Origin: JAAXHF01 sp963665955
GTDB lineage: Bacteria > Desulfobacterota > Binatia > Bin18
Direction of reading: 5' to 3'
Assembly (NCBI GenBank): GCA_965231765.1
Contig: OZ246887.1
Location: 2,170,001 to 2,234,000, forward strand
Length of the DNA: 64,000 bases
Shown here one piece after another: positions 1 through 8,131 of the stretch. The translations under genes were made by a program, and so were the position numbers. Within the stretch, counting starts at the first letter, position 1. The number at the start of each line of letters is the position of its first letter. Below the pieces are notes generated by a model, which ran no database searches, had not been told where the DNA came from, and saw only the letters and a program-made list of their open reading frames with translations.

Positions 1-79
1 GCGACCGGTGAGCGCTGGACGTGAGCCCGCAGCATCTGGGATGCATATCCCACTACAGGTAGGGAAAGAGATACACGAG

Positions 80-589
80 ATGCTCACAACTCTTGAAGAC
101 CAACAAGTAACCGTGCGATCCGCTGCTCCCAACGAGGTGACATTGGTGCTGTCGTTCATCAAGAAGAAGGCTGCCTTTGATCGCAATATGGGGTCTTTCT
201 CCGGGACACTCCAGACCTCGGAAGAGAAGGTTCACCAAACCATCCTTGGCCCTCAGCCCTTCGCCTCCTTTCTGATCGCCGAGAGCGTGGGGCAGCCCGT
301 CGGCTTTGCCTTGTACTATTTCCGCTATTCATCCTTTGCGGGTCAACCCAGTGTTTGGCTCGATGACTTATACGTCAACGAAGAGATGCGGAGTCGAGGA
401 GCGGGAGCAGCGTTGATGAGGGTGGTAGCGCAAATTGCCCGGGACAATCACTGTACCCATATTGCTTGGACCGCTGATGCGCGGAATGCGCGCGGGCTCA
501 AGTTTTACCATCGGTTAGGGGCAACGCTCACTGAGCAGAGGGGCACCGTCTGCTTTTTGAGGTGGGTACCTCAAGTCGAAGGGGTCTAA
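80..589 (+). CDS. GNAT family N-acetyltransferase
   Basis: A GNAT-fold acetyltransferase of about 169 residues that would move an acetyl group from acetyl-CoA to an amine. The acceptor cannot be named. The acetyl-CoA loop is visible as RSRGAGAAL after a beta strand reading VWLDDLYVNEE, followed by the usual NARGLKFYHRLG motif near the C-terminus. This arrangement is closest to diamine (spermidine/spermine-type) acetyltransferases. I chose the ATG at 80 because GGGAAAGAG lies upstream; the frame stays open to an ATG at 8, which would add 24 weakly conserved residues. It stands alone at the window edge, so its operon context is unknown. Confidence 0.8.
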   Translation: MLTTLEDQQVTVRSAAPNEVTLVLSFIKKKAAFDRNMGSFSGTLQTSEEKVHQTILGPQPFASFLIAESVGQPVGFALYYFRYSSFAGQPSVWLDDLYVNEEMRSRGAGAALMRVVAQIARDNHCTHIAWTADARNARGLKFYHRLGATLTEQRGTVCFLRWVPQVEGV

Positions 590-893
590 CTGCTCGCTGC
601 AATCCGATTGCGTCCTACTACACAGAGGGGAATAGATGCCAGGGGAAATAGGGGACGTCCTTGAATGAGCGGAATAACTCGGCCGAACGAAAGAGACTAA
701 AAAAATCTTAAAGAGCAGAGATTTCAACCGTACGATCTTCCGCAGGCGGTGGGGATAAGTGCTGTTCAGAGAAGAGTGTTGTAGCGGCCGTTGCATGGCT
801 CTTCAGGCTATAAAAAATCTTGCAACCTTTCGGCCTCACTGCTACTCTCCGTCCGATCGCGTACGGCGACGGCTGAAAGTCTTCATTATCCGG
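590..893. other. Intergenic stretch with no supported gene
   Basis: About 300 bases between the acetyltransferase and the broken aspartic-protease gene. I see no ORF with a ribosome site, no strong hairpin and no tRNA-like fold. Part of it may be the decayed 3' half of the retropepsin gene that stops at 894, but no homologous residues can be read. Confidence 0.4.
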
Positions 894-1055
894 CTAAGAT
901 TCAGTCACGTTGGCGCTGATGACCGTCCGGTCAGCACCAGTGTCAATAAGCAATTCAAACGCGCGCCAACCACCATCACCCGTCAATATTTCTGCACGAA
1001 TGACAGGGCGAATGATACCATCGTCACACTGCAACCATTCGCCATTAAACCGCAT
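894..1055 (-). pseudogene. Truncated retropepsin-like aspartic protease
   Basis: A 53-codon reading frame whose last third reads FELLIDTGADRTVIS, the catalytic DTGA signature of clan AA (retropepsin-like) aspartic proteases. Family members are usually about 120-150 residues and continue through a flap and a second hydrophobic-hydrophobic-Gly motif. Here a TAG follows ten residues after DTGAD, so the substrate-binding half is missing. The ATG overlaps the stop of the upstream DUF5678 gene (ATGCGGTTTAA), which suggests translational coupling. I read it as a truncated relic; a short functional protein is unlikely because a dimeric retropepsin needs the missing strands. Confidence 0.6.
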
Positions 1056-1338
1056 AGATTCTGGCCATCTTTTCCTTTGGAATGTATCGTGTGAACCATC
1101 CTTCATCGTCCGGATGGGCGGCTGTGGCCTGCATGATCGCATCGCTGGCGGAATCTCCAACAAAGACTTCCTTTCCGGCAACGCAAATACATTTTCCGCG
1201 ATGTTTGGCGTAGATTTCCGATATGTTGTTCTGCAACCAAGCGCTGTTGCGATCAAACTGTTCGCGTTGCTTTCGCGCCTTCGCCAGTTCATCGGCGTCG
1301 GTTACTTCTTGCATCTGAACGATGTTTCGTTTGTCCAT
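1045..1338 (-). CDS. DUF5678 domain protein
   Basis: A 97-residue protein with an N-terminal helical region and a domain at about residues 35-75 (HRGKCICVAGKEVFVG, then SDAIMQA) matching DUF5678. This small beta domain is often encoded directly upstream of retropepsin-like aspartic proteases in bacteria; its biochemical role is unknown. The start has GAGGACG at suitable spacing. Its stop overlaps the start of the truncated protease gene, so the two formed an operon. Whether it is still useful without the intact protease is unclear. Confidence 0.65.
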   Translation of the reverse strand: MDKRNIVQMQEVTDADELAKARKQREQFDRNSAWLQNNISEIYAKHRGKCICVAGKEVFVGDSASDAIMQATAAHPDDEGWFTRYIPKEKMARIYAV

Positions 1339-1390
1339 AGTTTCGTCCTCGACGGAAGGGACAATACATTTCTATTGTGGGGTAATAGTC

Positions 1391-1858
1391 ATGACATGGA
1401 CTGAATGGCAAGCCTTGGCCGATGATGAAAGCCTATGGACTGATCACCAGGAAAAAGGACTGTTGAAAGCAGAATATGTAACGGGGTACGTCTTGCGGTT
1501 GTGGTTTGAAGAGGAGTGAGATGTTTCTATTTATGAGCTCAATTTTCAACCGTTGCTCGTAGACGAGAATCCAGGTGGCGTATTCGAATTGTTGAAGGAT
1601 AAGAAACGCTTCCAGCTGGTGCAGGGCGAGTACGCCTTGATCTGGCCCAATCCTGAGACGGGAGCGCATGATGAGCAGGCCATTGATCTGGCCCCCGAAT
1701 GTGTACGCTTTTTCTGCAAACGGTACGGGACGCAGGAAAACAGGTCGCCTAATCGGAGAGCCAGGGAGGTCGCCTACCCCAGCCTCACACCACCCCGCAT
1801 GCGGGACCGCACGGGGCGGTTCACAAACCGCCCCAACACCCTACCTGCCCTGGAATAG
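1391..1858 (+). pseudogene. DUF2442-like protein interrupted by in-frame TGA
   Basis: The frame starting MTWTEWQAL runs to a TGA at 1517-1519 and continues in the same frame with DVSIYELNFQPLLVDE, GGVFELL, ALIWPNPETG and IDLAPECVRFFCKRYG. Together these halves give a DUF2442-type small protein (beta-rich, often next to toxin-antitoxin genes). The UGA sits in a beta strand with no Cys-containing redox motif and no hairpin follows, so a nonsense mutation is the simplest reading. After the conserved end the frame runs on through a GC-rich palindromic repeat to the stop at 1856-1858, so the last 30 residues are probably not native. Confidence 0.6.
1813..1834. repeat. GC-rich palindromic intergenic repeat
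   Basis: GGGGCGGTT (1813-1821) pairs perfectly with AACCGCCCC (1826-1834) around a CACA loop. It resembles a palindromic intergenic repeat family whose core is GGGGCGGTTCGCGAACC; a degenerate relative lies at 58472-58499. No T-run follows, so it is more likely a dispersed repeat than an intrinsic terminator. Confidence 0.55.
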
Positions 1859-1888
1859 TTCAAGTCTCTCTGTGCAGGCCCTTGGCAC

Positions 1889-3016
1889 CTAGTTGAGATG
1901 GTAGACCCGAGCGGTATTCCCGCCAACAATCTTGGTTTTCTCCTCCTCGGTACAATCGACCAGAATCTCCTCAATGATCTGCCGACTCCTTGGAAAGGTC
2001 GACTCAAAATGCGGATAATCTGCGCCCCACAGGAGATTATCCACCCCGATGATGTGGCGGTCTTTAATGCCCTGGGCATCTTCCTGGAAGCCGAGGAAGA
2101 CATTCCGGTGGAAATAGTCGCTCGGCAGCATGTCTTCCTTAAATCGGTGCCAGACTCCTCCGTGGGGGGGTCTTTGGGTGTAGGTGTAGTCTAGTCGGTC
2201 CAGGAAATGGGTCGCCCAGGATAGCTCCATCTCCACCGACCCGACCTGGAGTTTCGGATGGCGCTCGAAGACGCCACTGTAGATCATGTGAGCCAGGGAC
2301 ACCCGCACCCAGTGGTCCACGTTACAGAAAAAGGCCGGCTTTATAGCTTCCACATCCACAAATTGCTGGCCCGGCCCCGGACGATTGGTGCCGATGTGCA
2401 GGTTCAGCGGCATCCCCAGGTCCTCAGCCGCAGCCCACAGGGGTTCGTACTCAGGCATATCGTACGACCTGTCCTCGGGTGGATACACGGAGATCATGGC
2501 CCCTGCCAGCCCCATTTTTGCGCAGCGCTCGAGTTCGCTGACCCCTTCCTGGATATCATCCATATTGAGCATGGCGATGCCCTTAATCTGGTTGGGAAAC
2601 GGCTGACAGAACTCAGCCACCCAGTCGTTGTAGGTTCTGAACAGGGCCGTCAGGAGCTCGCTATCTGGCACGCTATACAACAAAAGGCCTATGGTCGGGA
2701 AAACGATACTCACCTCTATCCCGTCGAGCTGCATGTCTTTAAGATGCTCCTCGGGCAGGTACCCGCCAGGCCGCAGGTTTTCTATTTTATCCGCAAACTT
2801 GAGCTTTTCCGGCTCCTCAAAGCGCCGACCGACCTGTGACCCGGCTCCAGCCCCTTGGCCTTTGACACCGTCGCACATCCACCAGTCGGAGTCATCTTCC
2901 GGGCGATGCACAATGTGTGGGGCGCGGTCCTTGAATTTGGGCTCGATTCTACTCGTCCATAGATCTGGTGGCTCATACACGTGGTTGTCCAATGATATAA
3001 TCCTATAATCAGCCAT
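1889..3016 (-). CDS. Amidohydrolase-2 family metal-dependent hydrolase
   Basis: A 375-residue TIM-barrel hydrolase of the amidohydrolase-2 (ACMSD-like) family. The N-terminal SLDNHVYEPPDLWTSR replaces the usual DxHxxE metal motif with DNHVYEP. Family landmarks include AMLNMDD, MPLNLHIGTN at mid-length and GVDNLLWGADYPHFESTFP near the end, where the Asp is a metal ligand. The family decarboxylates or hydrolyses aromatic and cyclic compounds; the substrate is unknown. AGGAGGG precedes the ATG at proper spacing. A paralogue with the same WTSR...F(K/R)DRAPHI opening is at 58616-59746. Confidence 0.85.
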   Translation of the reverse strand: MADYRIISLDNHVYEPPDLWTSRIEPKFKDRAPHIVHRPEDDSDWWMCDGVKGQGAGAGSQVGRRFEEPEKLKFADKIENLRPGGYLPEEHLKDMQLDGIEVSIVFPTIGLLLYSVPDSELLTALFRTYNDWVAEFCQPFPNQIKGIAMLNMDDIQEGVSELERCAKMGLAGAMISVYPPEDRSYDMPEYEPLWAAAEDLGMPLNLHIGTNRPGPGQQFVDVEAIKPAFFCNVDHWVRVSLAHMIYSGVFERHPKLQVGSVEMELSWATHFLDRLDYTYTQRPPHGGVWHRFKEDMLPSDYFHRNVFLGFQEDAQGIKDRHIIGVDNLLWGADYPHFESTFPRSRQIIEEILVDCTEEEKTKIVGGNTARVYHLN

Positions 3017-3067
3017 ACTTAACCCTCCTGCGTTGGATTCTGCGGTTTCATTGTGCTCTTCTGGTCT

Positions 3068-3304
3068 CTATTGCGGGCGCGGTCTTTGCGCCCGAGCCCA
3101 ACCCGTGCCCTGACAGAAGTTACAGCGGTAGGCCGACTTTTTGCCTTTTCCCCGACACTGGGCACACTCTCGAGCCGGCTGGGCGACAAACACGCTGCCT
3201 TGCCCCCCACACGCCCGACATTGGTTCGCATCAACGTCACCGCTGCCGCCACAATAGGCGCAGGTCGCGGGCGCATAGTCTGTATTTGTCTGTGCCATTT
3301 CCAT
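3068..3304 (-). CDS. Small DnaJ-type zinc-finger protein
   Basis: A 78-residue protein with four CxxC-type knuckles: CAYCGGSG, CRACGGQG, CAQCRGKG and CNFCQGTG. This is the CxxCxGxG pattern of the DnaJ cysteine-rich domain, which binds two zinc ions, without J or substrate domains. Such stand-alone fingers may act as small chaperone or redox-sensing proteins; the function here is not known. AGGAGAGGA precedes two ATGs two codons apart and either could be used. It lies 50 bases downstream of the amidohydrolase start on the same strand, so separate or read-through transcription is possible. Confidence 0.7.
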   Translation of the reverse strand: MEMAQTNTDYAPATCAYCGGSGDVDANQCRACGGQGSVFVAQPARECAQCRGKGKKSAYRCNFCQGTGWARAQRPRPQ

Positions 3305-3622
3305 TCCTCTCCTGAGGTCGGTGCAGCCCCGCTACGAACGGCCATGGCTGGCCATCCAGTCAGGTAATAGGTGCAGCTATAGCTGAGGGAAGGAAAATTG
3401 TCGAGCTTAAATGTGACGCTCGTATGGCACTGTTGAGTAGAGCAGGATGACGAAGCAAAAACCCTCTTCATCAGTCGGCCAATTGTATCGAAGGAGTAAG
3501 CGGTTTCCCTCCGCTTCTCTCAACCCTTGACACCCTGGGGCCAGCTGTTTCAGTATTCAGACACACAAACCTCCATGGGGAGACTGACCCTGTCCGAGTG
3601 AATCCAAAATTTGAGGTGTCAT

Positions 3623-4117
3623 ATGGATCATGACTGGACCCAAAAAATGGCTATCCAAGAACTGTTCGCCCGCTATGCGCACGCAATTGACGACCTCAAG
3701 CCTGACGCCTGGGTGGAGTGCTTCACCATAGACGGCGTGTTTCAGGTAGGCCGGCGAGCCATGCGAGGCCAGGCCGCCCTGCGTGGCTATGCTGATGTGC
3801 ATGTCCAGGAAATTCGTTGCCGGCATATGATGGCCAACTTCCTGTACGAGGTCCACGCTGATGAAGCCACCGGACAGTGTAGTATGCTGGCCACCCTAGC
3901 GACACCAGGCGGCTATAAGATCTTTGCCCAAGGCCGCTATGTCGACCGCCTGGTGAAGCGCAACGGTCACTGGCGCATTGCTCACCGATTGGTGGAGACC
4001 GACCAACTCGCTTCCAATCCCACTGGAATCACGAGTATTGCCGACCCAGACGTTGCTGCGCTTGTTCGACCGCTTGTTGATGCTGCACGAAAGTTGGGGG
4101 AAAGAGTGCAGGCATGA
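3623..4117 (+). CDS. SnoaL/NTF2-like protein
   Basis: A protein of about 164 residues with the SnoaL-like alpha+beta barrel pattern: an N-terminal helix (MAIQELFARYAHAIDD), the WVECFTIDGVF strand with the typical acidic residue, a GYADVH helix and C-terminal strands ending GHWRIAHRLVE. Members include polyketide cyclases, ketosteroid isomerases and ring-hydroxylating dioxygenase beta-like small subunits. The precise reaction cannot be told. GAGGTG lies seven bases before the ATG at 3623; the longer TTG start at 3611 would overlap that site and is not preferred. It runs convergent with the formamidase gene. Confidence 0.7.
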   Translation: MDHDWTQKMAIQELFARYAHAIDDLKPDAWVECFTIDGVFQVGRRAMRGQAALRGYADVHVQEIRCRHMMANFLYEVHADEATGQCSMLATLATPGGYKIFAQGRYVDRLVKRNGHWRIAHRLVETDQLASNPTGITSIADPDVAALVRPLVDAARKLGERVQA

Positions 4118-4159
4118 GCCGTTGTCCTTCGCCTGAAAGGGCTGCGAGTGTATTGGTTG

Positions 4160-5269
4160 TTAGTCTTGGAAAATGGCTTCAGGTAAGAGGGCTGAGACAA
4201 CGTAGTTGGGCACATCGACCACATTGCTCACGCGCAGATCTGCCGCCACACTACACAGGATATACGCCTGCTCTCGGCTCCAGCCACGCTCTTGCAGGAG
4301 GTCCAGCATGTTCAGCAAGGCATTCCGGCATGCCAGCGTGAGATTCTCTCCCTCATTCACTCCGTCGTCAGTGATCGGCATGCCCATGGCGGCGATGAAG
4401 CGCTGGGGTGCCGCCCATTCGGGTGGGGCGAAATACCCCTCGTGCGCAAAGCGCGGACCACGCATGGTGTTGAAGGCTGGAGGATTCTTCAGTACCCGGA
4501 AGCGCACCACCGCCGTCGCGCCCATCTCTATCGCCGTGACACATACCTCCCCGTCGCCTTGGGCAAAATGCCCGTCGCCGGTGGAGAAGAGCGCTCCCTC
4601 GACTGCGACTGGCAGGAATAACTTTGAGCCTTGGGTGAGTTGTTTGACATCAAAGCTGCCACCATTCTCACGCGGCGGCAGGGTGCGCAAACCCTCGTTG
4701 GCAACCTGCTCGCTGCTGGGCACCGACCCAGCGGCGTCGGGCAGGTAAGCCAGTCCACCTTTTTCAACCCACGTGTGTTCCCGCTCGGTCCAGGCCCGGA
4801 GTTGGGCATGCGAAGGCGCTACGCCAGACACGCCCATGAACGACGCCCCCGGAATACGCACACCAGGCAATTGAGCTGAGGTGGCCCAGCCGTCGCTCAT
4901 CTGCCACTGGACCAGGAACGGAGTCGTATAGAGATCACGCAAGAATCCGAGACCAGGGATGATAGCGGTAAACGCGTGCGGCTGGGGGATAATATCGAGA
5001 AACTCAATTTCCAATACGTCGCCGGGTTGGGCGCCTTTGACGTAGACTGGACCAGTCAGGGAGTGGATCAGACCCGCCTCCAGACTGGCAAAATCGGCTT
5101 CGGTGGCGGACGGAGCAAGCTGGCCATCGATGCCATCTCGCGTCTCCAGCACGACCTCTTCCCCTTCGTCTACTTCGACAAGGGGCGCAATATCCGGATG
5201 AAACCGATTGTGACCTGTACCGGGCTCATCGCTGAGCCGCTTGGTGCGATCGACCTCGATGCTTTTCAT
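4160..5269 (-). CDS. Acetamidase/formamidase family hydrolase (FmdA-like)
   Basis: A 369-residue acetamidase/formamidase-family protein. It would hydrolyse a short-chain or other primary amide to acid and ammonia. The family opening TGPVYVKGAQPGDVLEIEFLDI and later LGFLRD, EGALFSTGDGHFAQGDGEV (the metal-site region) and CSVAADLRVSNVVDVPN are all present. AAGGAGG precedes the ATG at 5269; upstream in-frame ATGs read into poorly conserved sequence. It begins 11 bases after the Rid-family gene on the same strand, so the two are likely cotranscribed, with the Rid protein removing imine or enamine by-products. A shorter paralogue (288 aa) is at 56899-57765. Confidence 0.85.
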   Translation of the reverse strand: MKSIEVDRTKRLSDEPGTGHNRFHPDIAPLVEVDEGEEVVLETRDGIDGQLAPSATEADFASLEAGLIHSLTGPVYVKGAQPGDVLEIEFLDIIPQPHAFTAIIPGLGFLRDLYTTPFLVQWQMSDGWATSAQLPGVRIPGASFMGVSGVAPSHAQLRAWTEREHTWVEKGGLAYLPDAAGSVPSSEQVANEGLRTLPPRENGGSFDVKQLTQGSKLFLPVAVEGALFSTGDGHFAQGDGEVCVTAIEMGATAVVRFRVLKNPPAFNTMRGPRFAHEGYFAPPEWAAPQRFIAAMGMPITDDGVNEGENLTLACRNALLNMLDLLQERGWSREQAYILCSVAADLRVSNVVDVPNYVVSALLPEAIFQD

Positions 5270-5280
5270 AGGCTGCCTCC

Positions 5281-6036
5281 TTACCCTGCCAGAACACATT
5301 CCTGCCGTACGCCCCGGGCATCCATCTCGTACTCCAGTGCTGTCACCGGTGGACGGGAGTAGTGCCATTGGAGACCATGCTGGCTACCACTCCCAAGAGG
5401 TGGGAGCAGCGCTGATTCGAGCAACGGATGAATATTGTGAACGGTATACAGCTGGACTGCTGTCACATCCGCCCACGTGACATTCATCTCGCGCAGCCGA
5501 GACTCTAGGGTCTGGAGGACATAGCTGGCTTTTTGGCCAAGTCCCTCCGCTGAGACATCCCCGTGACTCACTATTTCGTATCCCTCTCCATCCTGCGCTC
5601 TGCGCGTTTCCGCAGAGCCAGACAGCACAAATGTCGTATCCTGATGTTGGGCAGGTACGGTGTAGGAAAACCCATACAGCGATGGTTCAGCAACTGGGTG
5701 AACCGCAAGCGCCACATTGGTCCGCGCAACTGGGTTTACACCATCGACAAGGATATTCCAGTCTGCGAGGTGCTGGACGTACGGCGCATTAAACGCATTA
5801 AACGCCTGTGGAGAGAGCGGCTGCGGGATACGCAACTCCATCCCACACACCGCCTGGATCGGCCGCCCGAGGCGCTGGAGGTGGTTCGCAATGAGACTGA
5901 AGCCCTGTTGCAATGCCGGCAGCGGGTGAAACGTTGCGTGCACAACCTCATATCCAGGTTGGGCTTTGCATCCTGAAGAAAAGGGACCAATGCCTTTGAT
6001 GAATGTATAATTCCCGTTTGGGTGATCAATGAGCAT
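5281..6036 (-). CDS. Rid-family (YjgF/YER057c/UK114) protein, long form
   Basis: A 251-residue protein with a C-terminal Rid domain: the SYVLQTLESRLREMNVTWADVTAVQLYTVHN segment pairs a long helix with the conserved strand, and the chain ends EMDARGVRQECVLAG. The N-terminal half carries a second, weaker Rid-like region (YTFIKGIGPFSSG). Rid proteins hydrolyse reactive 2-imino or enamine intermediates or act as related small-ring deaminases. It is the first gene of a two-gene unit with the formamidase 11 bases downstream. A short piece of sequence encoding a near-identical C-terminal tail is found at 40566-40661. Confidence 0.75.
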   Translation of the reverse strand: MLIDHPNGNYTFIKGIGPFSSGCKAQPGYEVVHATFHPLPALQQGFSLIANHLQRLGRPIQAVCGMELRIPQPLSPQAFNAFNAPYVQHLADWNILVDGVNPVARTNVALAVHPVAEPSLYGFSYTVPAQHQDTTFVLSGSAETRRAQDGEGYEIVSHGDVSAEGLGQKASYVLQTLESRLREMNVTWADVTAVQLYTVHNIHPLLESALLPPLGSGSQHGLQWHYSRPPVTALEYEMDARGVRQECVLAG

Positions 6037-6143
6037 ACGGGGGTCCTCCCAATTATTGGCGTCTCAATACAGGTGTATCGCAAACACCTTATGATCTTCC
6101 TCCTTTCCCAAGCGGATCAGGAGGAATTTTTCTTCATCCCGAC

Positions 6144-6176
6144 ATCCCCCCTAGCCCCCCTTTTTCAAAAGGGGAG
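6144..6176. repeat. C-rich/G-rich palindromic intergenic repeat
   Basis: A run of C-rich sequence containing CCCCTTTT (6157-6164) facing AAAAGGGG (6167-6174), in the intergenic space between two minus-strand genes. I recall the motif (CCCCCCTAGCCCCCC followed by a T/A turn and G-run) as common in non-coding DNA of unrelated environmental genomes. It is best read as a dispersed repeat. It has no gene-specific role that I can support. Confidence 0.45.
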
Positions 6177-6236
6177 ACCAGACGCGTCGAGCATTTCGCA
6201 ACCGTGTATTCAATGCAAAGGTCAAAATGTGATGCT

Positions 6237-6623
6237 TTACTTCAAGCCTTCCCCACTGGGGTCGTCAACTATGAAGAGCCATGTCCCGTCAGACTGCTTG
6301 CGGACAACCTCCACACTATGGAGAGGTGTGGTGACCGGCTTGCCATCCGGACCCGGACTCGTACTGCTGCCTTTCACCCGGGTGACGGCGACAGACCCGT
6401 CCGCACTTGGCACGGCCGTCACAGCATCAATGTTGAACGTCGCCTTGGCCGCGATAAAGCCCTGCATGACCTCGCGGATGGCAGCGTGGCCGCTGACAAC
6501 CTGGTCTGTAGACACCACAAAATTCGCATTCGGCTCGTAGAGCGCCACAGCCGCATCAAGGTCTCCTTGTTCCAAGGCTTTGAGCAAAAGCAGGTCACAC
6601 TCTTCGGGTTTACGTGCTGACAT
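6237..6623 (-). CDS. SnoaL/DUF4440-type nuclear transport factor 2-like protein
   Basis: A 128-residue cystatin/NTF2-fold protein. The opening helix (ECDLLLLKALEQGDLDAAVALYEPNA), strand NFVVS, GHAAIREVMQGFIA helix and C-terminal strands SVEVVRKQSDGTWLFIVDDP match the DUF4440/SnoaL-like group. These act as small isomerases or hydratases, or as scaffold domains, and the ligand is unknown. GGAGGAG sits eight bases before the ATG. It is divergent from the acyl-CoA dehydrogenase at 6800, with about 175 bases between that may hold both promoters. Confidence 0.7.
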   Translation of the reverse strand: MSARKPEECDLLLLKALEQGDLDAAVALYEPNANFVVSTDQVVSGHAAIREVMQGFIAAKATFNIDAVTAVPSADGSVAVTRVKGSSTSPGPDGKPVTTPLHSVEVVRKQSDGTWLFIVDDPSGEGLK

Positions 6624-6799
6624 ATTTGTCTCCTCCTGTTGATTTGGTATTCCTTGCCCTTCATACCACGCTTAGCGGTCCTACGACAACAAAAATTACG
6701 TCAAACAGACCTTTCTTTTCGAGACATGGCCGCCCGATATTTTTGGCTTGACACGTACTTCGGTGTATGGAGATAAGGACGTATTCGGAGGAGATGCGC

Positions 6800-7993
6800 A
6801 TGAACTTTCAGATCAGCGAAGAACACAAGCAGTTGCAGCAGCACAGTCAGCAGCTGGCCCGGAACTTTGCCACCCGAGCGGCCGAGCATGACCGGGAAGC
6901 AAGCCAGCCGCTGGAAAACTATGCTGCCCTGCGCCGGGAAGGGTTCTACGCCCTCAATGTTCCGAAAGACATGGGCGGGGGAGGAGTAGGACTGCTCGGC
7001 TACTCCTTGGCGGCTGAGCAGCTCGCCCAAGGCTGTCCTTCCACCGCGCTTTCATTCAACATGCATCTGTCGATCATTGGTCCTTTGTTCGAAAGTCCAG
7101 GCGTCCCCCAGGCAACTCAGCACTATGTTGCTGATCTGGTTGTACAACAACAAAAGCTCATTGCCGGCAATTTCTCTGAGCCGACAAACTCTGGGTTACT
7201 CGCCACGTATAAGCCAGCCACGCGTGCCCGGCGGGTTGCCAGTGGATATCAGATCACGGGCCGAAAAGCCTTTGCCTCGATGCTTGAAGCAGCTGACTTT
7301 TGTGCAGTGCTGGCCCATCCAGACGAAGCCAGAAGCTCTGCTGCAGCTATCCTTATTCTGGTTCCCCGTGAAACCCCAGGCCGGCGGGTTGAACACGTAT
7401 GGGATACGCTCGGGATGCGTGCCACTCGGAGTGACTCTCTCATTCTGGAAAACTGTTTTGTCCCAGAAGAAGCGGGACTGTATCAGGTCGATGATATCCT
7501 GCCATTTATCCGTAATAGCGCGAACTGGCTGTGGGCTTCGTATACAGCGGTATACCTGGGAGTGGCGGCGGCCGCCTATAACGCACTGCGTGAGACGGTC
7601 AAGGAGCGGGTGCCAAAGGGCTACGCCCAATCCATGGCCTATCATTCGGATGTTCGCCGACGGGTAGCGGAGATGAGTGTGGACTTGGAGGCAGCGAGAC
7701 TGATGACCTACCACTCTGCTTGGCTCAGCGACATGCACGGACCGACCCAGGAAACACTAGCGGCTCTGTTTCGGGCAAAGTATATGGTCGGCGAAGCTGT
7801 GGCTCGAATCACACGTACTGCGCTAACGCTCGGGGGAGCCCACGCCATCTTTAAAACTGTACCGCTCGAGCGACTCTTTCGAGATGGCGCAATCGGTGCG
7901 ATTCAGTTTCCGCCGAGCGACTTTTGTCTGTCCAGCGTGGGAACATTAGAGCTGGGGTTGGACCCGCGAGAGGTCATGCCACCATTGAAGTGA
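6800..7993 (+). CDS. Acyl-CoA dehydrogenase family protein
   Basis: An FAD-dependent acyl-CoA dehydrogenase-like protein of 397 residues. The N-terminal helical domain (NFATRAAEHDREAS), the middle beta domain (GRKAFASMLEAADFCAV, DTLGMRATRSDSLILENCFVP) and the C-terminal helical domain with LGGAHAIFKTVPLERLFRDGA are all recognisable. The substrate may be an acyl-CoA or a nitroalkane/indole-type compound, since this subfamily is diverse. GGAGGA precedes the ATG at 6800; two upstream in-frame ATGs overlap the ribosome site. A clear paralogue is at 32913-34070. Confidence 0.85.
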   Translation: MNFQISEEHKQLQQHSQQLARNFATRAAEHDREASQPLENYAALRREGFYALNVPKDMGGGGVGLLGYSLAAEQLAQGCPSTALSFNMHLSIIGPLFESPGVPQATQHYVADLVVQQQKLIAGNFSEPTNSGLLATYKPATRARRVASGYQITGRKAFASMLEAADFCAVLAHPDEARSSAAAILILVPRETPGRRVEHVWDTLGMRATRSDSLILENCFVPEEAGLYQVDDILPFIRNSANWLWASYTAVYLGVAAAAYNALRETVKERVPKGYAQSMAYHSDVRRRVAEMSVDLEAARLMTYHSAWLSDMHGPTQETLAALFRAKYMVGEAVARITRTALTLGGAHAIFKTVPLERLFRDGAIGAIQFPPSDFCLSSVGTLELGLDPREVMPPLK

Positions 7994-8131
7994 GGAGGGG
8001 CATCAGCCGTCGGGCCAACAAATTGTATACGGCTCTTCTTAACACAGATTGTTTGGCTCGTCCGTCCCCCTCTTCGGTCGCAGTACAGATTAATGCGGAC
8101 ACACCCACAGGAAAATTGTCATGAGCTGGAC

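Noticed and set aside
515..796. 93-codon minus-strand ORF after the first acetyltransferase
   Set aside because: It is partly antisense to the acetyltransferase, has low-complexity Ser/Arg composition and no ribosome site.
1391..1858. DUF2442 UGA as selenocysteine
   Set aside because: There is no Cys-containing redox motif around the UGA, the family has no catalytic Cys there, and no hairpin with suitable spacing follows.
6144..6176. Intrinsic terminator for the minus-strand SnoaL gene
   Set aside because: No T-run follows in the direction of transcription and the sequence resembles a dispersed repeat.
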